The translations under genes were made by a program, and so were the position numbers. A DNA stretch of 64,000 nucleotides from RGEC01 sp964475595 (lineage in GTDB: Bacteria; Bacteroidota; Bacteroidia; NS11-12g; UBA955): positions 62,001-126,000 of the forward strand of contig CAYYXG010000002.1 in NCBI GenBank assembly GCA_964475595.1. The letters are read 5' to 3'. Positions 34,817 through 42,967 of this stretch are shown here, in pieces. The notes under the pieces are model-generated. The model ran no database searches. It worked only from the letters and a program-made list of their open reading frames with translations, and was not told the DNA's origin. Each line of letters starts with the position of its first letter. Positions within the stretch are counted from its first letter, which is position 1.

Positions 34817-34872
34817 CTAACAGCGCACAAGCGCAACCCTAAAAGGGTATGCGCCTACACGCCAACCGTTAG
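34817..34872. repeat. attC-like site C
   Basis: 56 bases with the same ends as site B: CTAAC (34817-34821), one base, GCG (34823-34825) on the left; CGC (34860-34862), five bases, GTTAG (34868-34872) on the right. Inside, GCGCA (34831-34835) and ACCCT (34836-34840) pair with AGGGT (34844-34848) and TGCGC (34850-34854), with one extra base. Ends the putative cassette array. Confidence 0.55.
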
Positions 34873-34912
34873 CTGAGAAACTTCATCAGCACCAGCACCC
34901 CTAATTCCCCCC

Positions 34913-34920
34913 TAATTTCG
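34913..34920 (+). promoter_or_regulatory. -7-like element of the aldose epimerase gene (leaderless)
   Basis: TAATTTCG, one base from TAnnTTTG, ends 4 bases before GTG 34925. Confidence 0.4.
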
Positions 34921-34924
34921 CCCC

Positions 34925-35770
34925 GTGATTTCGCTTCAAAACCCACACATCACCGCAAGTATTTCCCCACAGGGTGCTGAACTGCAATCGCTGAATCATG
35001 CTGCGCATGGCAATATCATCTGGCGAAAAGATGACCGCTACTGGAATCGGTTTGCGCCCATATTGTTTCCCATCGTAGGGCGGCTGTTGCAGGATCAATA
35101 TCGCTACAGGAATGAAACGTATGCCATGAAACAGCATGGGTTTGCCCGCGATGAAATATTTGAAGTAGTTGAACAAACCGAAACCAAAGTGGTACTTAAG
35201 CTTACCGACAATGAACGCACCCGCCTGCAGTATCCGTTTGCGTTTGAACTGCTCGTTACCTACGAACTGCTGGAACATTCATTGCGCACCCAATACCGGG
35301 TGCGAAACACCGGCGATAGCAACATGCACTTCAGCATTGGCGGGCATCCCGGCTTTCATTTGGATGGCGATTTATCAGACTATTACCTCGATTTTGGCGG
35401 AGAATATGTGCTTCCGCAACATCTTATCGAAGGCAATTATTACAGCGGTAAAATCCAAGACATCAAGCTTTCAAGGAATTTTAAGCTGGAAGACTCCCTT
35501 TTTCAATCCGACGCCATTGTGCTGAAAAACCCGCCATTTCAGTCGCTGGGGTTTGGCAAGCAGGGGATAGGCATTATTTTCACCTTCCATTGCAAAGACT
35601 GGACGGCACTGGGCCTATGGACCAAACCCGGAGCCCCGTATTTCTGCATAGAGCCCTGGTGGGGCTGGGCCGATGCAATCCATGCTACCGGAAACCTGGA
35701 AGAAAAAGAGGGTGTTCAGGCGTTGGCCTCTGGGGCTGGAAAAACATTTGAATATACGATAGCTTTTTAG
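34925..35770 (+). CDS. Aldose 1-epimerase family protein (LacX-like)
   Basis: 281 residues. Galactose-mutarotase-like fold: SPQGAELQSLNH near 15-26, FPIVGRL, KQHGFARDEIFEV (His near 67), and GGHPGFHLD near 139-147, then CIEPWWGWAD. It probably interconverts sugar anomers; the LacX subgroup lacks a firm substrate. Start GTG 34925. It is the first ordinary gene after the accessory island. Confidence 0.85.
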   Translation: MISLQNPHITASISPQGAELQSLNHAAHGNIIWRKDDRYWNRFAPILFPIVGRLLQDQYRYRNETYAMKQHGFARDEIFEVVEQTETKVVLKLTDNERTRLQYPFAFELLVTYELLEHSLRTQYRVRNTGDSNMHFSIGGHPGFHLDGDLSDYYLDFGGEYVLPQHLIEGNYYSGKIQDIKLSRNFKLEDSLFQSDAIVLKNPPFQSLGFGKQGIGIIFTFHCKDWTALGLWTKPGAPYFCIEPWWGWADAIHATGNLEEKEGVQALASGAGKTFEYTIAF

Positions 35771-35819
35771 GGTTGTTGGGTTGCGCTTTTACCCAACCAA
35801 AGTCAATCTCACAAAATAC

Positions 35820-35845
35820 AAAAGCCCCGTTTCCGGGGCTTTTTT
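35820..35845. terminator. Bidirectional intrinsic terminator
   Basis: AAAAGCCCCG (35820-35829), loop TTTC, CGGGGCTTTT (35834-35843) plus further T. Serves the epimerase gene on the plus strand and, by its A-tract, the tRNA on the minus strand. A smaller hairpin TTGGGT/ACCCAA lies at 35776-35796. Confidence 0.85.
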
Positions 35846-35847
35846 CG

Positions 35848-35921
35848 TAGCGAGGAGCAGGATCGAACTGCCGACCTCAGGGTTATGAATCCTGTGCTCT
35901 AACCATCTGAGCTACCTCGCC
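35848..35921 (-). tRNA. tRNA-Met (anticodon CAU)
   Basis: 74 bases on the minus strand with 7-bp acceptor stem GGCGAGG/CCTCGCT (terminal G-U), D-loop GCTCAGATGGTTAGAGC, anticodon loop TTCATAA (CAU) and T-loop GTTCGATC. CCA is not encoded. The acceptor resembles elongator Met rather than the Ile-lysidine or initiator types, but CAU alone does not prove it. Confidence 0.9.
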
Positions 35922-35970
35922 AAATTGAGGGTGCAAAAATAAGCGTTTTTATTGAAAAGGAAAAGCGGTT

Positions 35971-37041
35971 TTACAAAGCCATTACTTCAGCAACCGCATC
36001 CCGCACTACCGTAGGTTCCAGCGTTTCCATGCAGCTGGTTCCATCCACGCAGCTACCCTTGTAAAAACACTTGCAGGCCTTGGCAGGCGCCACAATTTTA
36101 CCCTTGCCGAACAAATCAAACTCATATGGATTGAAAATGTTGTTCATCAACACAATTTTCTTTTGCAATCCTAATGTGAGGTGCATGCCCATGGTAACCT
36201 GTGTCACCACCAAATCGCATTGATCTATCAGGTTGATGAACTGCTTTAACGGGAAATGACCAAGGTATGTAGCACCTGAGCCCGCCTGTATTTGTAGGTT
36301 GCGTTCGTGTTCCTGTGCACCACCCAGCAATAGCACATGGTAGTTCATATTTTGCAGCGCCTTGGCCAGTTCTACCCATTTTTCTATGCTCCACAATCGG
36401 GTGGTCCAGCGGTCACCACAGCCCGTATTTAATCCGATAATCGGTTTACTGCGATCCAGATTCCATGAAAAACCCTTATCAGCATGGTTATCCAGCAGGT
36501 AGGGCTCACCATTGTATTGCATGCCGCACAGTTCAAAAATTTCGGTGCAGTAGTTTTTGGTGTTGGCCTTACTTACGTCGTCAAACAGCCCTGTTTCGAA
36601 CTTGTGGTTGGCCAGATCGTTAACCGGCTGTATGGCGCCATCTTTCAATATGTAGCCAAATTTTTCCTTGGCATTCACCGATTTAAGCAGGGCACCGGCT
36701 TCTTTTTCTTTATCCAGATTGATGGCAATGTCCCAATCTGTGTGCTGCACTTGCAAAACTGCTTCAGTGTTCAGTTTCAGTATTTCATGAATTTCGCCTG
36801 CAGGCAAAATGTCAGGGGAGAGGGTAATCCAGGTGAATTTGGCATTGGGGTAAAGCGCTTTATACCGGGTTATCAGCGGTGTGGTGCGGATTACATCCCC
36901 AATCGCACCCAGTTTGATAATGAGAATGCGTTTCTCGATTTTGGTATAGGCCGGACAATCCACACAATGGTAACCTGAGGTTTTATGCGGCTTACAGGGG
37001 ATGTGACCCAGATAATGCAAACAGTCCGGTTTATAAAACAT
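35971..37041 (-). CDS. Glycosyltransferase family 9 (heptosyltransferase-like) with Cys-rich N-terminus
   Basis: 356 residues. GT9 features: ILIIKLGAIGDVIRTTPLI (about 39-57), NTGCGDRWTTRLWSIEKW (near 205-222), LGHFPLKQFINLIDQCDLVVTQ. Usually transfers heptose or related sugars to lipopolysaccharide. Before the GT9 fold are four cysteines (C8, C16, C26, C29; C-x7-C-x9-C-x2-C) and further cysteines near the C-terminus (KACKCFYKGSC), suggesting a bound metal. Start ATG 37041; -7 element 4 bases upstream. Confidence 0.88.
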   Translation of the reverse strand: MFYKPDCLHYLGHIPCKPHKTSGYHCVDCPAYTKIEKRILIIKLGAIGDVIRTTPLITRYKALYPNAKFTWITLSPDILPAGEIHEILKLNTEAVLQVQHTDWDIAINLDKEKEAGALLKSVNAKEKFGYILKDGAIQPVNDLANHKFETGLFDDVSKANTKNYCTEIFELCGMQYNGEPYLLDNHADKGFSWNLDRSKPIIGLNTGCGDRWTTRLWSIEKWVELAKALQNMNYHVLLLGGAQEHERNLQIQAGSGATYLGHFPLKQFINLIDQCDLVVTQVTMGMHLTLGLQKKIVLMNNIFNPYEFDLFGKGKIVAPAKACKCFYKGSCVDGTSCMETLEPTVVRDAVAEVMAL

Positions 37042-37045
37042 GACG

Positions 37046-37053
37046 CAAAAATA
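37046..37053 (-). promoter_or_regulatory. -7 promoter element of the GT9 gene (leaderless)
   Basis: TATTTTTG on the minus strand, 4 bases before ATG 37041. Confidence 0.6.
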
Positions 37054-37108
37054 AGGTTATTGTTTTTTTATATGACTTCCACACAACAAAAGAGGCACAA
37101 TTATTGTC

Positions 37109-37116
37109 TATTTTTG
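37109..37116 (+). promoter_or_regulatory. -7 promoter element of the T9SS gene at 37130
   Basis: TATTTTTG, exact consensus, 13 bases before ATG 37130; divergent from the GT9 promoter. Confidence 0.55.
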
Positions 37117-37129
37117 TATATAATAATTG

Positions 37130-40100
37130 ATGATGAAGTTTTCTTTCCGTTGGGTGTTGGTTTTTTTGCTGTCATTGCTGTCAGTTGGACAGCTTGCGGC
37201 AACGCACCTGGTCGGCGGTTACCTCACCTATCGATTCATTGGCACCAATGGCAGTAGTTCTCAGTATCGTGTAACGCTGTATGTTTACAGGGATTGTATC
37301 AATGACAACACCGATAATGAAGTGCCTTTTGACAAGGAAATTACCCTGTGCATTTACAATTCAAATCGCTCCTATTACGATAACAGAACCATCTCTTTAA
37401 TTCGTTCGCAAAAAGTAGATCCGGTGGGCAATACCACCTGCCCGGAGGTGAAAAGTGCCTGTTTGGATCAGGGTATTTACGAAACTACCATTACACTGCC
37501 CAACAACAGCACAGGGTATCACCTGAAATGGGAGCGTTGCTGCAGAAATACCCAAAATAACCTCAGAGACGACAATTCAGGCACTCCGTATCAAGGGCAG
37601 ACCTATTATGGTTTTATTCCGGCCTCATCGCTCAAAAACAGTTCGCCTGTTTTTCAGGATATGCCCATCCCATTCATGTGTGTGAACGATACCACTACCA
37701 TTCGTAACCGCACCATAGATCCCGATGGAGACTCACTTTCATACAGGTTTGTAACCCCTTGGCAGGGGGCTTCCGGCACCACACCCATTTATGATAATTG
37801 TCCTTCGGTGATGACATCCTTCCAAAACGTGGAATATAAATCCGGATTTAACGCCACAAGGCCTTTTGGCAACGGAGGAATTGCCGAAATTGATCCGTTT
37901 AACGGGCTCACAACGTATTTGTCACGATCAACCGGCCGTTATGCGGTAGCCATAGAAGTTACGGAATGGCGCAATGGCATTCCCATATCCACCATTCGTC
38001 AGGATTTGCAAATTTTGGTTATCAATTGCAAGCCCAACAGCAAACCCCGCCTCGGCTATGAAGGAGGCAGCAAAACCTGGTTTGTAGAGGCCGGAGAGCA
38101 AATTTGCAAAGACATCACCGCTACGGATGATGATATACGGGATGTGGTAACCCTCAGGGCATTTGGGGATGTTTTCACCGGGTCTAATGGTTTTACCGGG
38201 ACCAAAGCAACAATATCACCTTCTCCCGCATCAGGAGTGAAAACCACCACCGCAGAATTCTGCTGGAAAACCGATTGTAATCATGCTCGCACAGAGCCCT
38301 ACAGGGTAACCTTTGAGGCCTATGACAATGGTTGTCCCTCTAAGTTTATCAATGAAAATGTACTCATCTACGTTCGGCCCTTTAACCCAACTGAAATACC
38401 TTCAGGACCATTACAGGCTTGCCAGAACGCCAAAGGTGTAAGCTACAGTGCCACAGCCCCTGCGGCGGGAAATACCTATTTGTGGCAGGTTTCAGGCGGA
38501 CTTATCAGCGGGGATTCTACACTCAGCACGGTGCTGGTAAACTGGGGGTCAGGAACAACCGGAAAGGTATCCCTGTATATTTATAGCAGAAACGGTTGCC
38601 GGGTTGGCCCCAGGGTTTTGGATGTCAATCTGATTCCTTCACCTGCCAAACCCGACATTACCGGGCAGGATACCGTTTGTCTCAATTCAGGTTCAGTGCT
38701 TTCAACTGCCGCAGTAAGCGGACTGAGTTACAGCTGGAATGTGATTGGTGGAAATATTCTGGGAGCGGTAAATCAGCCAACTGTTAATGTGCGATGGAAT
38801 ACCCAAGGCAATGGCATGGCTGTATTAACCGTAACTAATGCCCAGGGTTGCAGCAGCCCGCCGGATACCCATTTTGTATTTGTTTCTTACCCCAATACCC
38901 CCCCTTTGACAGGCCCGACTTCGGTTTGTCCCAACAACCGAAACATAGAATATCAGGTAAATCCGCCTACACCGGGTTCGGTTTATCAGTGGACCTTTGC
39001 GGGTGGAATACAGTCAGCAGGTGGTATGAGCCCGATTATACGCGTTAATTGGGGAGGAATGGGTATTGGATTTGTGAACGTGCAGGAGGTCAATAAATTC
39101 GGCTGCGTAGGCGATACGGTGAAATTGCGGGTGGTGAAGAATCATGCATTGGCGGGTCAATTGCCCAAGGGAGATACCAGTTTTTGTGCCTTTACCCCTG
39201 GAATTTCTTATTCCATATTGCCTGTAAACGGAGAAAGCTACACCTGGATCGTAACCGGTGGAACCATTGTTTCTGGTCAGAATACGTCTGCCATTACCGT
39301 AGACTGGGGCGCAACCGGAGTGGGTTCCGTGGGCGTGCAGGCAACCGCGTATGACTCTGTGTCAGGCTTACCTTGTCTGTCTCCTGTCAGGGCACGCTTG
39401 GTGAACCTGTGGCCTTATCCCAATACCATCCCCATCAATGGCAACGTTGATTTTTGCCAGACACGCAGCACGGTTCAGTATACCCTGAATGGTTTTGCAG
39501 GATCTACCTACGAGTGGGAATTGAATGGAATACCATTTTCCGGTCAGGGCAGTAACCAGATTGCATTCTCCGGCGATACTTTTGGAACCTACACAATCAG
39601 GGTTCGCGAAACCAGTCCCTATGGATGTGTAGGCCCATGGATAGACACGCAGATCATCATCCATCCCAGACCCAAAACATCTGCCATCAGCGGCAATGAT
39701 ATCATCTGCTATCCGCGTTTGACCGGCTATCGATATGCAGTGACCGGATACTCCGGCAGCACCTATATTTGGGGCAATAACGGCGGAAATTTTAATCCTG
39801 CTCCTAATCCCACAGATGCTTCAGTGACAGTAGATTGGAGCGGTATGCAAAATAACCGGATTTGGACCCTGGAAACGAGCAGTTTTGGTTGTGTTGGTGA
39901 TACGGTGAGCAAAAATGTGTTCATTGATAATCCTGCCATATTTAGCCGTTTGGTAACGGTTAATCCGCCGCCCGGTGAGGATAAGCCGGTGCAGGTGTTT
40001 TATACCCTGTTGAATGCCCCCAGATACAACAATACCATCATTATTCAGCGAAGGGTGAGGGGTGGCACTGCCTATGCCAATATTGGCACATCCGCACCGG

Positions 40101-40759
40101 CGGATAGCTTGTTTGAAGATAAAACCGCATTGACAGACAGTCTTAGCTATGAATACCGAGCGGTCATTGTGAATCTGTGCGGTGACAGTATTTACAGCAA
40201 TTCACATACGGATATATTGCTCAAGGGGGCAAAAACCGGACCTTTCAGTATGTCGCTGAACTTCACGGATTACCTCGGATGGTCGGGAGGGGTTGAGCGA
40301 TATGAACTGTACCGACTGCTGGAAAATAAATCTGATTACGCGTTATACAATACCTATTATGCGCCTCAGGTAGCGTTATTTGACAATGGCAAAGACCATT
40401 ACGGACAGTATTTCAGGATTAAAGCCATCGAAAATGGCCCCCTGCAGAGAGAGAGTTGGAGCAACGACATTCGGATATTTTATGAGCCGGTGATTTTTAT
40501 TCCCAATGCTTTCAGTCCTGATGCCAATGGCATTAATGAGAAGTTTTTACCTTCATCCGGGGGGATGAAAACGTATAAATTCACCATTTTCAACAGATGG
40601 GGTGAAAAATTATTTACAACCACCAATTCCGAATTGGGTTGGGATGGCAATTACCTCGGTAAGCCATGTCCTGCAGGGGTTTATATCTATGTTTGCGAAT
40701 ACTCGGATTTCAGGGATAAGGTCTATTCCACCAAAGGTACCTTGCATTTAATGCGATAA
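37130..40759 (+). CDS. Very large secreted protein with PKD/Ig-like repeats and T9SS type B sorting domain
   Basis: 1209 residues. Signal peptide ends SVGQLAAT. An N-terminal region (25-300) has paired cysteines and YVYRDCINDNT-like segments, seen in Bacteroidota gliding-motility-associated proteins. From about 420 to 940 come repeated units of about 85 residues of PKD/Ig-like type, each with a C-x-n-Y and YxWxVxGG core and a conserved V-x-W-G strand. The last 85 residues (FIPNAFSPDANGINEKF, FNRWGEKLF, GVYIYV) are the CHU_C / type B sorting signal, directing export by the type IX system to the cell surface. Probably an adhesin. ATG 37130 or 37133. Confidence 0.9.
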   Translation: MMKFSFRWVLVFLLSLLSVGQLAATHLVGGYLTYRFIGTNGSSSQYRVTLYVYRDCINDNTDNEVPFDKEITLCIYNSNRSYYDNRTISLIRSQKVDPVGNTTCPEVKSACLDQGIYETTITLPNNSTGYHLKWERCCRNTQNNLRDDNSGTPYQGQTYYGFIPASSLKNSSPVFQDMPIPFMCVNDTTTIRNRTIDPDGDSLSYRFVTPWQGASGTTPIYDNCPSVMTSFQNVEYKSGFNATRPFGNGGIAEIDPFNGLTTYLSRSTGRYAVAIEVTEWRNGIPISTIRQDLQILVINCKPNSKPRLGYEGGSKTWFVEAGEQICKDITATDDDIRDVVTLRAFGDVFTGSNGFTGTKATISPSPASGVKTTTAEFCWKTDCNHARTEPYRVTFEAYDNGCPSKFINENVLIYVRPFNPTEIPSGPLQACQNAKGVSYSATAPAAGNTYLWQVSGGLISGDSTLSTVLVNWGSGTTGKVSLYIYSRNGCRVGPRVLDVNLIPSPAKPDITGQDTVCLNSGSVLSTAAVSGLSYSWNVIGGNILGAVNQPTVNVRWNTQGNGMAVLTVTNAQGCSSPPDTHFVFVSYPNTPPLTGPTSVCPNNRNIEYQVNPPTPGSVYQWTFAGGIQSAGGMSPIIRVNWGGMGIGFVNVQEVNKFGCVGDTVKLRVVKNHALAGQLPKGDTSFCAFTPGISYSILPVNGESYTWIVTGGTIVSGQNTSAITVDWGATGVGSVGVQATAYDSVSGLPCLSPVRARLVNLWPYPNTIPINGNVDFCQTRSTVQYTLNGFAGSTYEWELNGIPFSGQGSNQIAFSGDTFGTYTIRVRETSPYGCVGPWIDTQIIIHPRPKTSAISGNDIICYPRLTGYRYAVTGYSGSTYIWGNNGGNFNPAPNPTDASVTVDWSGMQNNRIWTLETSSFGCVGDTVSKNVFIDNPAIFSRLVTVNPPPGEDKPVQVFYTLLNAPRYNNTIIIQRRVRGGTAYANIGTSAPADSLFEDKTALTDSLSYEYRAVIVNLCGDSIYSNSHTDILLKGAKTGPFSMSLNFTDYLGWSGGVERYELYRLLENKSDYALYNTYYAPQVALFDNGKDHYGQYFRIKAIENGPLQRESWSNDIRIFYEPVIFIPNAFSPDANGINEKFLPSSGGMKTYKFTIFNRWGEKLFTTTNSELGWDGNYLGKPCPAGVYIYVCEYSDFRDKVYSTKGTLHLMR

Positions 40760-40798
40760 TTTCGTATATTCGTAGTTAAAACTTATTACAAATAAAAA

Positions 40799-41548
40799 AT
40801 GTCAAATCCCATTTTGTCAGAAAAAACCTTTGAGAATGCCCGTCAAACCTCCGCCGGTGTTTACAGCGGCGATGTGATGACCATGAAAGGCACCATCAAC
40901 AAGTCCATTTTGCTCTTCATTACATTGCTGGTACCTGCCGCCTGGATATGGTGGAAAATGGGTGGCGATCCCACAGCAGCAGAAGGCCTGCGGGGATGGA
41001 TGATTGGCAGTGCCATTCTCGGATTTGTTCTCAGTCTTGTCCTGATGTTTAAAAAGAGCTGGGCACCTGTGTTGGCACCTCTGTATGCTGCAGTTGAAGG
41101 TGTATTTATCGGCCTCATTTCCATGGTGTTTAACTACTTTTACGATGGAATCGTTATGCAGGCAGTGGGTATTACCCTGCTGGTGTTTGCAGCCATGCTG
41201 GTGGCTTACAGAACCGGATTATTGCGCGCTACGCCCATGTTCACCAAGATCATCGTGATGGCCACCCTGGGTGTTGCCTTATTTTATCTGATCAACATGA
41301 TTGTAACCTGGATTACCGGAAATAACTGGTATGCCGGCTCCAGCACCCTGTCTATTGTAATTTCTGCGGTGGTAGCAGGAATTGCTGCTTTCAACCTTAT
41401 CCTCGATTTTAACATGATTGAGGAAGGCAGTAAATCCGGTTTCCCAAAGTATATGGAATGGTTTTGTGCCTTTGGATTGATGGTAACCATCGTTTGGCTG
41501 TATCTGGAAATTTTACGTTTACTGGCCAAACTCAACAGCAGAGATTAA
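40799..41548 (+). CDS. Bax inhibitor-1 / YccA family membrane protein
   Basis: 249 residues with about seven membrane helices after a cytoplasmic 30-residue N-terminus. AAVEGVFIGLISMVFN near 100-115 and NLILDFNMIEEGSKSGFPKYMEWFCAFGL near 199-227 (with paired acidic residues) are family signatures. Relatives are pH-sensitive calcium channels; here the role is unproved. ATG 40799. Confidence 0.9.
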   Translation: MSNPILSEKTFENARQTSAGVYSGDVMTMKGTINKSILLFITLLVPAAWIWWKMGGDPTAAEGLRGWMIGSAILGFVLSLVLMFKKSWAPVLAPLYAAVEGVFIGLISMVFNYFYDGIVMQAVGITLLVFAAMLVAYRTGLLRATPMFTKIIVMATLGVALFYLINMIVTWITGNNWYAGSSTLSIVISAVVAGIAAFNLILDFNMIEEGSKSGFPKYMEWFCAFGLMVTIVWLYLEILRLLAKLNSRD

Positions 41549-41570
41549 CCCCTGGTTAAATGTATAGTGA

Positions 41571-41598
41571 AAGTCGGAGCAACGCTTCGGCTTTTTTT
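41571..41598. terminator. Intrinsic terminator after the BI-1 gene
   Basis: GTCGGAGC (41573-41580), loop AAC, GCTTCGGC (41584-41591, two G-U pairs), then seven T. It overlaps the murF stop region on the other strand. Confidence 0.65.
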
Positions 41599-42904
41599 AT
41601 TCCAACACAGGCAGTAAAGATTCCATCTTCATCCCCCTACTGCCTTTCATCAGAATATATTTTGATGAAACAGGGTTTTTCTCGAGCCATTTCAATAACA
41701 GTTCTGTATTGTCAAATGCATTCGGATATCCACCGGCAGCCTGTTTGAATTCTGGACCACAAACATAAAGTTCCTTGAATCGGAGTGAAACGGCCAGGTC
41801 AAAAATGGCTTTGTGCTCGGCCGCGGCGTGTTCACCCAGTTCCAACATATCACCCAATAAAACGGCACTATCAGTGCCCATCTCTGCAAATGAACGCAGA
41901 GCAGCTTCCATGCTGCTGGGATTTGCATTGTAGGCATCCAGCAGCATCATTTTATTTTTTGTTTGTCGCCACTCGCTGCGATTGTTGGCGGGTATATAGG
42001 CACAGGCCGCCTTGATGCAGGTTTCCACATCGCCGCCAAGAACAATGCCTGCAGCAATGGCTGCAAGCATGTTGTATGCATTATAAGAACCACCAATGGA
42101 AGCGGTATAAGGCCCGTAGGTAGTATCCCTGTAAACCAATTCAATTTCTAATTTTGGCATGCTTCTGTGAATGATGGCTCTTAAATCCGCATTTGCACTG
42201 TTTATGCTGTAACTGAAACAAGTCTCAAAACGTTTTGACATGTTGCCCAGCCAAGGGTCATCCAGGTTAACCAGGGCAAAACCATCGTGCTGAATCAGGT
42301 TCAGGTAAAGCTCACTTTCCTCGCGCGCGATACCTTCCAGGTCTTTAAAACCTTCCAGGTGTTCTTTGCCTACGTTGGTAACAATTCCAAAATCAGGCGC
42401 GGCGATGTCGCACAAAACCTTCATTTCTCCGGGATGGTTGGTGCCCATTTCAATAATTCCCACTTCCACCTCTTCAGTCAAACCCAGCAGGGTAAGGGGA
42501 ACTCCAATGTGGTTGTTGAAATTGCCACTGGTGGCTTTTGCGTTGGCAAATGAATTTATAACGCAAACGGCCAGTTCTTTGGTTGTGGTTTTGCCATTGC
42601 TGCCGCCAATTCCCAGAATTTTAGTCGGTAAATATTTGCGGTGAAAATGGGAGAGGTCCTGCAACGAGGAAAGCACATCTTCTACCCATAAATAGCGGTG
42701 GTCTTTGATCACACTCTGTTCATCCACCACCACATAGGCAGCCCCTTTCTGCAAGGCCTCATTGGCAAACAGATTACCGTTAAAATTTTCCCCTTTTAAA
42801 CAGAAAAACAAGCTCCCTGCGTCGATTTTACGGGTATCAGTGCATACCCTGCCCGAACAGGAAAGGTAAAGGTTGTGCAATTTTTCGGTGCTTACGGGCA
42901 ACAT
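41597..42904 (-). CDS. murF: UDP-N-acetylmuramoyl-tripeptide--D-alanyl-D-alanine ligase
   Basis: Adds D-Ala-D-Ala to the peptidoglycan precursor in the cytoplasm. 435 residues; N-terminal substrate domain CTDTRKIDAGSLFFCLKG, ATP loop GIGGSNGKTTTKE (near 97-109), EMGTNHPGEM, and C-terminal domain LLDAYNANPSSMEAAL and GDMLELG. ATG 42904 is preferred to the upstream 42940, which falls across the promoter. Confidence 0.95.
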   Translation of the reverse strand: MLPVSTEKLHNLYLSCSGRVCTDTRKIDAGSLFFCLKGENFNGNLFANEALQKGAAYVVVDEQSVIKDHRYLWVEDVLSSLQDLSHFHRKYLPTKILGIGGSNGKTTTKELAVCVINSFANAKATSGNFNNHIGVPLTLLGLTEEVEVGIIEMGTNHPGEMKVLCDIAAPDFGIVTNVGKEHLEGFKDLEGIAREESELYLNLIQHDGFALVNLDDPWLGNMSKRFETCFSYSINSANADLRAIIHRSMPKLEIELVYRDTTYGPYTASIGGSYNAYNMLAAIAAGIVLGGDVETCIKAACAYIPANNRSEWRQTKNKMMLLDAYNANPSSMEAALRSFAEMGTDSAVLLGDMLELGEHAAAEHKAIFDLAVSLRFKELYVCGPEFKQAAGGYPNAFDNTELLLKWLEKNPVSSKYILMKGSRGMKMESLLPVLE

Positions 42905-42922
42905 AGGGTAAAAAATAAAGGT

Positions 42923-42930
42923 CAAAATTA
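42923..42930 (-). promoter_or_regulatory. -7 promoter element of murF
   Basis: TAATTTTG on the minus strand, exact consensus, 18 bases before ATG 42904. Confidence 0.5.
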
Positions 42931-42952
42931 GGATACACATTGGTTTGTTGAG

Positions 42953-42960
42953 TAAATTTG
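42953..42960 (+). promoter_or_regulatory. -7 promoter element of the FG-GAP gene
   Basis: TAAATTTG, exact consensus, ends 7 bases before ATG 42968. Confidence 0.55.
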
Positions 42961-42967
42961 GACTAAC

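Noticed and set aside
30113..34924. Integrase or transposase gene that would mobilise the island
   Set aside because: Only the NTPase and Fic genes have credible coding sequence here; no tyrosine recombinase or transposase motifs occur in any frame.
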